A DNA stretch of 16,778 nucleotides, taken from NCBI GenBank assembly GCA_036796255.1, contig DAIRDH010000065.1, forward strand, positions 1 through 16,778, given 5' to 3'. The position numbers were made by a program, and so were the translations under genes. Origin of the DNA: T3Sed10-241 sp036796255. Lineage in GTDB: Bacteria; Bacteroidota; Bacteroidia; Flavobacteriales_D; Cryomorphaceae. Each line of letters opens with the position of its first letter. Within the stretch, counting starts at the first letter, position 1. The notes below the pieces were generated by a model. That model did no database searches, was not told the DNA's origin, and was given only the letters and a program-made list of their open reading frames with translations. This document shows positions 7,226 through 15,051 of the stretch, one piece after another.

Positions 7226-7999
7226 ATGGCGGCTGTATCTATTGATCGAATATTAATGAAACCCGAACTTCTGGTAGGCATTAAGGACATTATGGCGCTG
7301 AGCAATGTAAGCGAGCGCACTGCCAAGCGGCGCCTGTCGGCGATCAGGGCGAGGCACCGCTATGCCGACCTGTGGCGGTACTGCGCAAGGCATGGTGCAG
7401 ACCGACACGCTGCGCGGGAATTTATGCGCTCCAAGCGCTACGAGCCCTTGCATGTGAACAGCACCAAACGGGTAAGCACTTTGCCCTACACTTTCGAAAT
7501 CAGGACATGGGAGGAGAAGTACGCCTTGGCACATCAAGCGCGCAGCATCCTATTTCAAGAAATGCTGATGTATGACGTGGCCGGGAGCAAGGTGTACGGA
7601 CGCATTCGCTACTTCATTGTACCGATGGAATTCCTCTCATGGCACGAAGAACTTGGATTGGATGTATTAGAAAACTTTGTGGCGCGGGCACTGCCCGTGG
7701 ATGAGAAAGCTAAGCTGCTCGAATTTTACGGGCTGATGGCGATGAAGCGGCGTCCGCAGCGCAATTTGGGATTTGTGCTGGAGGTCGACGTGGATGAAGT
7801 GGGGCTTTACAGCATGGCCCAAGCGATGAGGGGCGGGCTGAGGGACAAGAAAGCCATTTGGTTTTGCCAGACGGAGGCGATCCACGAAGTGCAGCGGGAG
7901 GCCCTGGGATTCAGGGAGATCAAGGGCTCGGGCCACGCCATTGCAGGCTTGCCGGGCTATGATGGAAAGGGCAGGGTGGAGGTGTGGGTGCAGGGGTAA
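7226..7999 (+). CDS. Unrecognised 257-aa protein with helix-turn-helix-like N-terminus
   Basis: I do not recognise this protein as a whole. Residues 15-45 (VGIKDIMALSNVSERTAKRR, then LSAIRARH) read as a helix-turn-helix with a basic recognition helix, a pattern seen in small Bacteroidota DNA-binding proteins. The middle is rich in aromatic and basic residues. The C-terminal third contains alternating strands and helices (LGFVLEVDVDEVGLYSMAQA, then AIWFCQTEAIHEVQREALGF) faintly reminiscent of an acetyltransferase-type fold, too weak to assign. There is no signal peptide or membrane segment, so it is cytoplasmic. ATG at 7226 opens the frame; ATG at 7256 (MKPELLVGIKD) keeps the motif and is an equally good start. 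It is divergent from the DUF305 gene and has no co-directional neighbour. Length and lack of stops over 774 bases support a real gene. Confidence 0.7.
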   Translation: MAAVSIDRILMKPELLVGIKDIMALSNVSERTAKRRLSAIRARHRYADLWRYCARHGADRHAAREFMRSKRYEPLHVNSTKRVSTLPYTFEIRTWEEKYALAHQARSILFQEMLMYDVAGSKVYGRIRYFIVPMEFLSWHEELGLDVLENFVARALPVDEKAKLLEFYGLMAMKRRPQRNLGFVLEVDVDEVGLYSMAQAMRGGLRDKKAIWFCQTEAIHEVQREALGFREIKGSGHAIAGLPGYDGKGRVEVWVQG

Positions 8000-8047
8000 A
8001 GCTCGAACTGTAGCTTGCGAAAGCAGGGATTGCCCTGGGTTTACCCC
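7993..8047 (+). other. Multi-arm inverted-repeat structure at the end of the 257-aa gene
   Basis: GGGGTAAA (7993-8000) pairs perfectly with TTTACCCC (8040-8047). Inside lie TGC-GAAA-GCA, a GNRA-type tetraloop hairpin, and CAGGG-ATTG-CCCTG. The two inner hairpins share bases and would compete. The stop codon TAA (7997-7999) sits in the outer stem. There is no U-run, so it is not a standard intrinsic terminator; it may protect the mRNA 3' end. Confidence 0.4.
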
Positions 8048-8367
8048 AACCAAGCGTCACCCACGATTTTGGCCCGGCAATGATTTTGAAGTCGGCAATG
8101 CTTGCATATGTTGATAAATGTTTGGCAGGACAGTTGGGGAATCCACTTAAATGTATAGATTCCCTTTCATGTCTTTAAAAAAACAATCCCTTCCCTGGAT
8201 TGCTGCTCCTGCCTGCTTTCATTAATTGGTTTTTCTTTTTCATAGGTCCAAAAGACCCTTTGCACCAATAAGTGTCTTGTGGTATGCAAGGCTGGGCTAA
8301 GGCCTGTATGATACAGCGCTGTATGCAGCCGTGCTTAATTCCGTTTCAGCCATCGGCAGTATATCAT
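8000..8367. other. Spacer between convergent genes
   Basis: No gene is supported in these 368 bases, which lie between the ends of two convergent genes. The longest short frame noticed (18 codons from 8168) has no supporting feature. The left end holds the stem structure at 7993-8047, and the right end holds the palindrome cluster at 8304-8328. No run-of-T terminator was found on either strand. Confidence 0.6.
8304..8328. repeat. Cluster of three alternating CTGTAT/ATACAG half-sites
   Basis: CTGTAT (8304-8309), ATACAG (8311-8316) and CTGTAT (8319-8324) alternate. The last two form a perfect 14-base palindrome, ATACAGCGCTGTAT (8311-8324), and the first two form a second palindrome around one base. 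The cluster lies 40 bases past the end of the GtrA gene. It could be a protein-binding site or alternative hairpins at the transcript end. Confidence 0.45.
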
Positions 8368-8838
8368 TTAAGGCTCATGTGCCCTTACAGGGATTGGGTG
8401 CGGTGACCTGAATACCCAAAACTTTTGCCCTATAAAGTTGACGCATGCGCTCACTCCTGTGGCAGCAATGAACGCAATAATATATTTGTGCGGAAGGTCC
8501 ATATACGATTGGTAGTGATGCATCGCAAAGAGCAAAAGCGAATTGACGCCGACATTAATGAGGAGTGAGGCGCCGTATAGCAGCGCAAATTTTGCAATTC
8601 GCTTGTGGGAACGGTCTTTTTTCTTCCATGTCCAGAATTTGTTGAGGGTATAAGTTACCGTCATTCCACAGATGAATGACAGCCCCTTCGCAAAGGCCTC
8701 AACGCCTATTGATAATGGAAGGCGCTCCGGCAACGAATGCAGTAGTGTATAATATGCGATTAAATCAACAATGACGGCCAGCATGCCAATCATTGTAAAC
8801 TTAACTACTTGCTTTTGAACGGCTGTTATACTTCTCAT
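8368..8838 (-). CDS. GtrA-family membrane protein
   Basis: This 156-residue integral membrane protein of the GtrA family (PF04138) has four hydrophobic helices, at roughly 11-32, 45-64, 83-106 and 119-143. Family hallmarks are visible: VVKFTMIGMLAVIVDLIAYY at the start, CGMTVTYTLNKFWTWKKK in the middle, RIAKFALLYGASLLINVGVN, and FIGQKFWVFRSP at the end. GtrA proteins are thought to move polyprenyl-phosphate-linked sugars across the inner membrane for modification of surface glycans. No glycosyltransferase is adjacent here. The start is ATG at 8838, 16 bases after the stop of the PH-like gene, so it is the third gene of the antiporter operon. The family is certain; the substrate is not. Confidence 0.9.
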   Translation of the reverse strand: MRSITAVQKQVVKFTMIGMLAVIVDLIAYYTLLHSLPERLPLSIGVEAFAKGLSFICGMTVTYTLNKFWTWKKKDRSHKRIAKFALLYGASLLINVGVNSLLLFAMHHYQSYMDLPHKYIIAFIAATGVSACVNFIGQKFWVFRSPHPIPVRAHEP

Positions 8839-8854
8839 CCTTGCCTATCGGGTG

Positions 8855-9316
8855 CTACACTTCCTGAGCAGCCCTTGTATTTCCTTGGCTTTGGTTGGGC
8901 CAAAGTATGTTTTTTCCGTTTTTCAAGAGGATTTCAAGCCCACTGAAGCCATTATTTGTGCATGATTTTTCATCGCCGTTTAAGAATATACCCCTTCCCC
9001 AGCCTTGGAGGGTCGTAACTCTGTGGTATACCCTTACAGAGGTATGAATCACTTCGTGGAGCTTTATGTGGCTGTCTGTTCTGTGAAAGGGTGCCATTTT
9101 ATAACTCAGGCCATTGCGGTCAATGCCGATGGAGCGCTTCAATCGGAACAGCAGCAGGGTCATGGCCAGGGCAAGCATGAGTATGGCAAGGAGCGAGTTA
9201 TCATATGGTATGCCATGAAGGTAAATGTGGCGAAATGCAAGCACCCAAATGCTAGCCAGCAGCAGGCAGGGCAACGGTCTGCGCTGGTCTTGATGCTTCT
9301 GGAAGTAATCACTCAT
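8855..9316 (-). CDS. Small membrane protein with PH-like domain
   Basis: This is a 153-residue protein. Two hydrophobic helices (about 18-31 and 38-57 from the chosen start) are followed by a basic turn (FRLKRSIGIDRNGLSYKMAP). A cytoplasmic beta-rich domain comes next, with VRVYHRVTTLQGWGRGI and GFSGLEILLKNGKNILW. I know this plan, with a 'Y...GWG' motif and a final 'G..iLi' strand, from unnamed Bacteroidota PH-like membrane proteins. The function is unknown. The frame opens at 9343, but ATG at 9316 is preferred because it forms an ATGAGTGA overlap with the antiporter stop (9309-9316), a usual arrangement for translational coupling. It is the middle gene of an antiporter - PH - GtrA operon. 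Confidence 0.75.
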   Translation of the reverse strand: MSDYFQKHQDQRRPLPCLLLASIWVLAFRHIYLHGIPYDNSLLAILMLALAMTLLLFRLKRSIGIDRNGLSYKMAPFHRTDSHIKLHEVIHTSVRVYHRVTTLQGWGRGIFLNGDEKSCTNNGFSGLEILLKNGKNILWPNQSQGNTRAAQEV

Positions 9317-11465
9317 TTTTTTTGCTTCTAAAGAGTACACCAATGCCTTTGCCTATTTTTTGAACGGCTTCTATGCCTTTGTTGAGTGGTTCGGTCGAGA
9401 TGTCAGCGTACTGATCGTTGCCCGTTCTATTGGCATATTGCTGAGGAAAAATTAAGATCCTGCTGTGGTCAGCAAAGTGCTTTTCGAGTTTGGAAGGGAG
9501 GTTATCCAGCAGGCCAGTGTAGGAAGTAGCTCCCTTTTGGGCGGATACCAGTATGAAGAGGTCATCGGCTTCTATGTAGCGCGCCAGCACGAGAAAATCA
9601 TCCCAATTGCTGAATGGGTGTGCTGTGAGCGCTGCCATGAGCCTCGCGCTTTTGATTGATCTCCGCACCGCCTTTTCAGTTGCTTCATTTGCGTAAAGCG
9701 CAATGGGCAAACTTAATTCCTGGGCAAGTTTGGTTATTTTGCTTAGCCACAGCTCGAAGCCAAATTCGTGCTCCGTAAGGGGTGGTGCGGCTATCACTAT
9801 CCTTTTGTGCAGCATAAGGGGTTCGTCAAGGTGGCATATGAAGGTGGTTTTGTCGATGGTGCTGAGGATGCTTTCTACTTTTTCGCCAATTAATTTGTCA
9901 AAGAATCCTGTGCGCCTGGGCCAGCCCAGTACAATAATATCGGCCATTATTTCTCTCGATATCCTTGCTATGCCACTTGCCGGATTGTGGTCGATGGTGG
10001 CTATGATGTTCACCTTGGTCTCCGAGGCCGAGGCCTGCTTTACAAATTCTTCCAGCTTGTTTCTCGCTTTCAGGATATTGATTTCGGCCTCTTTGTTGTT
10101 GGAAACCACTGAAAGGATGGAGACAGGATTTGCTGATTTTTTGTCTTTGATGAAAATGGCAAATTCGAGTAGCTTCTCCAGGCTGGCTACATCGGCGATG
10201 GGCAGCATTATGTGCTCACTGTACTGACCATTGCCACGTGTGAGGCCTTCTGCACCATCTTCAGATTCAATCAGAATCTTCCTTGCAGCCTTTTCTGTAG
10301 CAAATGAGGCCACGATGCAGGTGATCAGGATGAGGATGATGGTGCCGTTGAGGATGTTTTCATCGAGAATACCGGCCCTGTAGCCCACGAGTATCACGGC
10401 AAGGGTGGCGGCGGCATGGGCGCTGCTCAAGCCGAAGATAAGCTGCCGCTGCGCTTTGGTATATTTGAATACAAGCTGGGTGAACAAGGCGGCTAACCAT
10501 TTGCCGAAGAGCGCCACCACAGAAAGGGTACCCGCCACAATAAGCGCCGAAGGGCCACTGAGTATCACACTTACATCTACCAACATGCCCACGCTGATAA
10601 GGAAAAAGGGGATGAACAATGAATTGCCGATAAACTCAATGCGGTTCATTAACGCTGAGGAGTGCGGGATGAGCTTGTTCAATGCCAGGCCGGCAACAAA
10701 AGCGCCAATAATAGGCTCTACACCTGCTACCTCAGCAAGAAAGGCAGCGAGAAAAACGATGGAGAGCACAAAGATGTAGTGAGAGTGCTTTTCACTTTCG
10801 AGCTTGCGAAAAAACCATTTGGCAATCCGGGGAATGATCAGAAACATAATGGCCGAGAAAATAGCCAGTGAAACACCCAACCTGATCCAGAATTCGGCAT
10901 TCAGGCTGCCCTGGCTGTTGCCTATGATCACGGCAAGGATGATCAGCACGGCAGTATCTGTCAATATGGTACCGCCTACGGTGATGGCAACGGCTTGATT
11001 TTTTGATACGCCAAGCTTGCTCACAATAGGGTAGGCCACCAGGGTATGGGTGGCAAACATACTGGCTGTAAGAAAACTTGCGTTAAAGTCGTAGCCCAGC
11101 AGGTAGAAGCAAACAGGAAAACCTATACCCAGGGGAATGATAAAAGTGAAAAAGCCAAAGAGGAGGCTCTTGTTGCGGTTTGACTTGAACTCGTTCATAT
11201 CGAGCTCCAAACCTGCAATAAACATGATGTAGAGCAAGCCGATGGTAGAAAAGAGGTCGACCGCCGAGGTCTTTTCGAGGATGTTGAATCCATGCGGGCC
11301 GATGAGCACCCCTGCTATAATCAAGCCTATGATGCCGGGTATATTGAGTTTACGCAGCAAGATGGGAGAGAGCAGAATGATGAATAAAATCAAAGAAAAT
11401 ATAAGCACTGGGTTGACCAATGGCAATGTAAATTCTTGCATGAGGTGCTCAAAGAAATCGGTCAT
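9309..11465 (-). CDS. CPA2-type monovalent cation:proton antiporter with universal-stress-like tail
   Basis: This inner-membrane antiporter exchanges Na+ or K+ for protons. Counting from the upstream GTG at 11492, residues 25-395 hold about 12 membrane helices of the Na+/H+ exchanger family (PF00999). Motifs include IPGIIGLIIAGVLIGPHG (51-68), FIAGLELDMNEFK (91-103), FATHTLVAYPIVSKLGVSK (146-164), GGTILTDTAVL with Asp179 as the likely ion-binding acid, and GAFVAGLALNKLIP (263-276). The cytoplasmic tail from about 425 has two universal-stress-protein-like halves (HIMLPIADVASLEKLLEFA; ADIIVLGWPRRTGFFDKLIG; RIVIAAPPLTEHE), a common replacement for the TrkA-N domain in this group. The chosen start is ATG at 11465 (MTDFFEHLMQE), giving 718 residues; the nine upstream residues depend on a GTG. 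It is the first gene of the operon with the PH-like and GtrA genes. The ion is not determinable. Confidence 0.92.
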   Translation of the reverse strand: MTDFFEHLMQEFTLPLVNPVLIFSLILFIILLSPILLRKLNIPGIIGLIIAGVLIGPHGFNILEKTSAVDLFSTIGLLYIMFIAGLELDMNEFKSNRNKSLLFGFFTFIIPLGIGFPVCFYLLGYDFNASFLTASMFATHTLVAYPIVSKLGVSKNQAVAITVGGTILTDTAVLIILAVIIGNSQGSLNAEFWIRLGVSLAIFSAIMFLIIPRIAKWFFRKLESEKHSHYIFVLSIVFLAAFLAEVAGVEPIIGAFVAGLALNKLIPHSSALMNRIEFIGNSLFIPFFLISVGMLVDVSVILSGPSALIVAGTLSVVALFGKWLAALFTQLVFKYTKAQRQLIFGLSSAHAAATLAVILVGYRAGILDENILNGTIILILITCIVASFATEKAARKILIESEDGAEGLTRGNGQYSEHIMLPIADVASLEKLLEFAIFIKDKKSANPVSILSVVSNNKEAEINILKARNKLEEFVKQASASETKVNIIATIDHNPASGIARISREIMADIIVLGWPRRTGFFDKLIGEKVESILSTIDKTTFICHLDEPLMLHKRIVIAAPPLTEHEFGFELWLSKITKLAQELSLPIALYANEATEKAVRRSIKSARLMAALTAHPFSNWDDFLVLARYIEADDLFILVSAQKGATSYTGLLDNLPSKLEKHFADHSRILIFPQQYANRTGNDQYADISTEPLNKGIEAVQKIGKGIGVLFRSKKNE

Positions 11466-11492
11466 CACGCTATGCTTTTGGTCTATTCGCAC

Positions 11493-12199
11493 CGGCTAAA
11501 TTACTTCATTTGTTCTTGGGTCAGGTCAATTCAGCTGCTTGCCATACGCCCATTGTTTTGAATGGCTATGTATATCAGGTATTTGTGGGGAGGAGGTGAT
11601 CGGAAAGGGATTGATTGCCATGGCGTCAATGAACGTGATGAACATTGGCAGCCTACCCAAGGCTTGCGTTTAAAGTACTGGTTGTGCTTGTTTATATAAT
11701 TTAAGCTTTCCCAACTTAGGGTAGCGTAGGTAACCGCGCCAGGGCCGGATAGGCTGCTGCTTTGGGTGAAGGAGTGATTGGATGGCTGGAAATCCTTTGA
11801 AATGATGTAGTGGTGAAAGCGTATACCCTTTCGGTGCGTGCGTGCGGGATCTTAGCTGCCATGCCTTGGGCAATTGCAGGCAATTGAAATATTTGCCTAT
11901 AGCCGCTTTGTGAGCTCTGATGAGAGATGAAGTATTACAAGTTTTAGGGAGACTGCGCCAAATGATCTCAAGCCCGTCTGCCGGAAAGGCCTGCCCAAAG
12001 TCGTGGCCATATGCCAGCTTTCCCATGCTGATGAAGTACCGCCGGCATACCCATCCCGCAACCTTCCCGTGTCCTCCCCATACCGAAGCGGTAGGAGCGG
12101 TTTTGAATGGGCCATTGTCACCCTTTTTCGCAATAGCGCAAATCAGCACCCCAGCCCAAACATAAAAGCTTTACTTTTGCGCCCAAATTTGACCCACAC
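11493..12199. other. About 700 bases without a supportable gene
   Basis: This lies between the antiporter start (minus) and ychF (plus), so it should hold two divergent promoters. A minus-strand frame of 159 codons spans 11670-12149, and shorter frames overlap it on both strands. Their products are compositionally odd (many H, P, K, Q and W), match nothing I recognise, and reach to within 50 bases of the ychF start. No tRNA, rRNA or riboswitch was recognised. The size is unusual against neighbouring spacers, so a decayed gene or an unrecognised RNA remains possible. Confidence 0.5.
12172..12179 (+). promoter_or_regulatory. Putative -7 box of the ychF promoter
   Basis: TACTTTTG matches the Bacteroidota primary-sigma -7 consensus TAnnTTTG exactly and ends 20 bases before the ychF ATG, leaving a leader of about 15 bases. 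No good TTG-type -33 element is seen at the expected distance, so the call rests on one box and its position. Confidence 0.45.
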
Positions 12200-13297
12200 A
12201 TGGCATTAAAATGCGGCATCGTGGGTTTGCCCAATGTGGGCAAATCCACCCTCTTCAATTGCTTGTCGAACGCGAAAGCGCAATCGGCCAATTTCCCTTT
12301 CTGCACCATCGAGCCCAATGTGGGCACCATCACCGTACCCGATGAGCGCATCAACAAGCTCGCTGAGCTGGTAAACCCCGAGCGCATCGTGCCCACCACC
12401 ATCGAGATTGTCGACATTGCCGGCCTCGTGAAGGGCGCGAGCAAAGGAGAGGGGCTGGGCAACAAATTCCTCGGCAACATCCGCGAAACGGATGCCATCA
12501 TCCACGTGCTGCGCTGCTTCGACGACGACAATGTGGTGCACGTGGACGGCAGTGTGAACCCCGTGCGCGACAAGGAAATCATCGACATCGAGCTTCAGCT
12601 CAAAGACCTGGAGACGGTTGAAAAACGCCTGCAAGCCGCCCAGAAAGCCGCCAAGAGCGGCGACAAGTCATCGCTGTCCAAAGTTACCATGCTCGACGAC
12701 CTGGTAAAAGTGCTCGAGAGTGGCAAGTCGGCACGCACCTATGCAGTGGCCGAGGGAGAGATCCCCTTTTTCAGGGAACTGCAACTGCTCACCTCCAAGC
12801 CCATCCTCTACGTGTGCAATGTGGACGAAGGCTCCGTGGCCAGCGGCAATAAGCACGTGGACGCTGTGCGCGAAGCGGTGAAAGATGAGAACGCTGAAGT
12901 GCTCGTGATTGGTGCGGCCATCGAAGCCGATATTGCCGAGCTCGAAACCTATGAGGAGCGCCAGGAGTTTCTCAGCGACCTTGGCCTCGAAGAGGCCGGT
13001 GTAGCCAAGCTCATCAAAGCCGCTTACAAGCTGCTCAACCTCTACACCTATTTCACCGCCGGGGTGAAGGAAGTGCGCGCCTGGACCATCCGCAAGGGCT
13101 TTACTGCCCCGCAGGCCGCCGGGGTGATCCACTCCGATTTCGAAAAGGGCTTTATCCGCGCCGAGGTCATCAAGTATGCTGACTTCCTCAAATTTGGTTC
13201 TGAAGCCGCCGTCAAAGAAGCCGGCAAAATGGGCGTTGAAGGCAAGGAATATGTCGTGGAAGATGGGGATGTAATGCACTTTAGGTTTAATGTGTAA
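12200..13297 (+). CDS. ychF: Ribosome-associated ATPase YchF (Obg family)
   Basis: This 365-residue protein is full length for YchF/OLA1, a cytosolic P-loop NTPase of the Obg family that binds ribosomes and prefers ATP. The Walker A loop is GLPNVGKST (9-17), switch II is DIAGLVKGASKGEGLGN (72-88), and NVDE (207-210) stands in place of the guanine-specific NKxD, as in ATP-binding YchF. A coiled-coil insertion runs over about 125-200. The C-terminal TGS domain (about 281-364) includes TYFTAGVKEVRAWTI and the end VVEDGDVMHFRFNV. The ATG at 12200 matches the invariant N-terminus MALKCGIVGLPNVGKS. The gene is codirectional with the AEC transporter, whose ATG follows 34 bases after this stop. All key residues are intact. 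Confidence 0.98.
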   Translation: MALKCGIVGLPNVGKSTLFNCLSNAKAQSANFPFCTIEPNVGTITVPDERINKLAELVNPERIVPTTIEIVDIAGLVKGASKGEGLGNKFLGNIRETDAIIHVLRCFDDDNVVHVDGSVNPVRDKEIIDIELQLKDLETVEKRLQAAQKAAKSGDKSSLSKVTMLDDLVKVLESGKSARTYAVAEGEIPFFRELQLLTSKPILYVCNVDEGSVASGNKHVDAVREAVKDENAEVLVIGAAIEADIAELETYEERQEFLSDLGLEEAGVAKLIKAAYKLLNLYTYFTAGVKEVRAWTIRKGFTAPQAAGVIHSDFEKGFIRAEVIKYADFLKFGSEAAVKEAGKMGVEGKEYVVEDGDVMHFRFNV

Positions 13298-13331
13298 TTC
13301 GCATTAGAATACCCCTTTCTTTGCATCCCCA

Positions 13332-14234
13332 ATGCAAAAGCTTGTCCTCATTGTCATTTTTCTGCTGCTCGGCATGCTCGCCCAGCGCTGGCGGCGTGTG
13401 CCTGAAAAAACGGCCACTTACCTTAACCGCTACCTGATTTACATTGTGTTGCCGGCCCTGGCGCTGCTCTACCTGCCCAGGGTTGAGCTGGTTCCCGAGT
13501 TGCTCTTTCCCATCGCCTCTGCATGGATCTGCTTTGGGGTGTCGTGGCTGGTTTTTGGCCTTATCGGCAAATGGAGAGGCTGGGCGCCCGGACTCACCGG
13601 CTGCCTCATCATTGTAAGCGGACTGGGCAATACCAGTTTCGTGGGCTTTCCTGTGATACAGGCGTTCTACGGTGCCGAGGGCATTAAAATCGCCCTGCTT
13701 ATCGACCAGGCGGGATCATTTGTGATCGTAGGCACGCTCGCACTTGTGGTGTCGGCCTTGTACAGTGAGGGCAAGAAGCGCAAGCGCGACATCACCCGTA
13801 AAATCATCACCTTTCCGCCATTTCTTTTCTTTATCATCGCCATGCTGCTCAATGCGATGGACGTGGAGATCGGTGCTTTTCCCGAAAGGGTGCTCCAGGT
13901 CATCGCCGCCACGCTTACACCTGTGGCCCTTACGGCGGTGGGATTGCAAATCAGGCTGCAGCGCGCTGCGCTCATAAACAACTACCTATGGCTGGGCCTT
14001 GGCTACAAGCTGGTTTTTATTCCTTTGCTGATGCTGGCCTTGTTCAAGTACGCTTTCCGCCTCGATGGGCTTATCCTTGACGTTACCGTGATGGAAACGG
14101 CCATGGCACCGATGATTACCGGTTCTATCGTTGCCATTGCCCACAACCTGGAGCCTCGCCTTGCCTCGCTGATGGTGGGAGTGGGAATTCCGCTGTCGTT
14201 TATCACGCTGGCGCTTTGGTACCTGGTGCTTTAG
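13332..14234 (+). CDS. AEC-family transporter (auxin efflux carrier fold)
   Basis: This 300-residue inner-membrane protein of the AEC family (PF03547) has about ten hydrophobic helices in two five-helix halves. The first half has YLNRYLIYIVLPALALLYLP and IIVSGLGNTSFVGFPVIQAF with the conserved Asn-Thr-Ser-Phe-Gly-type crossover. The second has LTPVALTAVGLQIRLQ and VMETAMAPMITGSIVAIAHN with the matching crossover. A basic loop (SEGKKRKRDITRK) separates the halves. Bacterial relatives carry malate, malonate or other organic acids; the substrate is not readable here. ATG at 13332 follows ychF by 34 bases. CTTTGC just before it resembles the end of a Bacteroidota -7 box, so it could be read through from ychF or from its own promoter. 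Its stop overlaps the convergent acetyltransferase by 4 bases. Confidence 0.9.
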   Translation: MQKLVLIVIFLLLGMLAQRWRRVPEKTATYLNRYLIYIVLPALALLYLPRVELVPELLFPIASAWICFGVSWLVFGLIGKWRGWAPGLTGCLIIVSGLGNTSFVGFPVIQAFYGAEGIKIALLIDQAGSFVIVGTLALVVSALYSEGKKRKRDITRKIITFPPFLFFIIAMLLNAMDVEIGAFPERVLQVIAATLTPVALTAVGLQIRLQRAALINNYLWLGLGYKLVFIPLLMLALFKYAFRLDGLILDVTVMETAMAPMITGSIVAIAHNLEPRLASLMVGVGIPLSFITLALWYLVL

Positions 14235-14773
14235 CGGGTAGATTTCCATTGTGTTCGCCGCACGGCGTACACCAATTCATCCAGCACTTCTCCATCCTTG
14301 ATCAGCACTTTTTCGAACCTGCCTTCGCAAATGAAACCGTTCTTCTCCAGCACTTTTTGTGAGGCGGCATTGTTGCCGTAAGGCCGTGCAAACACCCGCT
14401 CAATGGGGTAGGTTGCAAATGCAAAATCGACCGCCATGGGAATGGCCCTGCTGATGATGCCCTTGCCCCAGTGCGGCTCGGCGAGCCAATAGCCAAGCTC
14501 TGCATTGAGCCGGTGAATGTCGGACTGGGGGTGGATGCCAATTCCGCCGATGGCTTCCCCTTGCAGGTCAATGGCGAAAATGTGGATAGGGTCATCTTTT
14601 CGCGCGAAGGCGATGAATACTTTGGCGTGATCGGCAGTGTAGGGATGCGGAAACTGGTCGGTCATGAATTTGGCCACCTTGTGGTTGTTGGCATGGGTGG
14701 CAAGGCTGTCGACATCGCTGAGGGTCCATGGGCGCAGGGTAAATTCGGGGGTGGAGGAGGAGTAGAGCTGCAT
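14231..14773 (-). CDS. GNAT acetyltransferase, RimJ/RimL type
   Basis: This is a 180-residue cytosolic N-acetyltransferase using acetyl-CoA. The order of elements fits the RimJ/RimL branch (PF13302): FTLRPWTLSDVDSLATHANN (11-30), IHIFAIDLQGEAIGGIGIHP (63-82), AELGYWLAEPHWGKGIISRA (91-110) with the pyrophosphate-binding WGKGI loop, IERVFARPYGNNAASQKVLE (124-143), and KNGFICEGRFEK. Members acetylate N-terminal amines of ribosomal proteins or small amines; the target is not known. ATG at 14773 directly precedes a good family N-terminus. It is transcribed towards the AEC gene, and TTAG (14231-14234) serves both stop codons. It is divergent from the PhoD-like gene across a repeat-bearing spacer. 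Confidence 0.92.
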   Translation of the reverse strand: MQLYSSSTPEFTLRPWTLSDVDSLATHANNHKVAKFMTDQFPHPYTADHAKVFIAFARKDDPIHIFAIDLQGEAIGGIGIHPQSDIHRLNAELGYWLAEPHWGKGIISRAIPMAVDFAFATYPIERVFARPYGNNAASQKVLEKNGFICEGRFEKVLIKDGEVLDELVYAVRRTQWKSTR

Positions 14774-14910
14774 TGTGCTGGGTTTGGACGATAAAGTTCT
14801 TGTTTTAAATTGAGATTGTGGATTGCACAGGATGGCCTTGGGTGAACCTTGGTGGCGGGAATTCTTGCGTTCCGAAATGACTTAAAGTCAGACAATTGAT
14901 TCACGGCGTT

Positions 14911-14943
14911 AGACCTTACAGGTTTTGAAAACCTGTAAGGTCT
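14911..14943. repeat. 33-base palindrome, REP-like
   Basis: AGACCTTACAGGTTTT (14911-14926) and AAAACCTGTAAGGTCT (14928-14943) are perfect reverse complements with a single G between them. It sits between divergent genes, so it is not a terminator for either. Its length, perfection and intergenic position suggest a dispersed palindromic repeat. Confidence 0.8.
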
Positions 14944-15051
14944 TGCCCGTAGCGGACGGATTGTATTTGCTAAGGGCTTGCTCCGATTGAGAAAGATGGC
15001 CAGATTCCGTCCGCCTCAGGGAGGGTTGGATGTAATCTGAGTTTTTAGCTT

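Noticed and set aside
11670..12149. Minus-strand frame of 159 codons in the large spacer, as a gene
   Set aside because: No domain, unusual composition, and competing frames on both strands; kept only as an open question in the spacer entry.
12668..13279. Minus-strand frame of 203 codons opposite ychF
   Set aside because: ychF is full length with all motifs; the antisense frame is a common shadow of this conserved gene.
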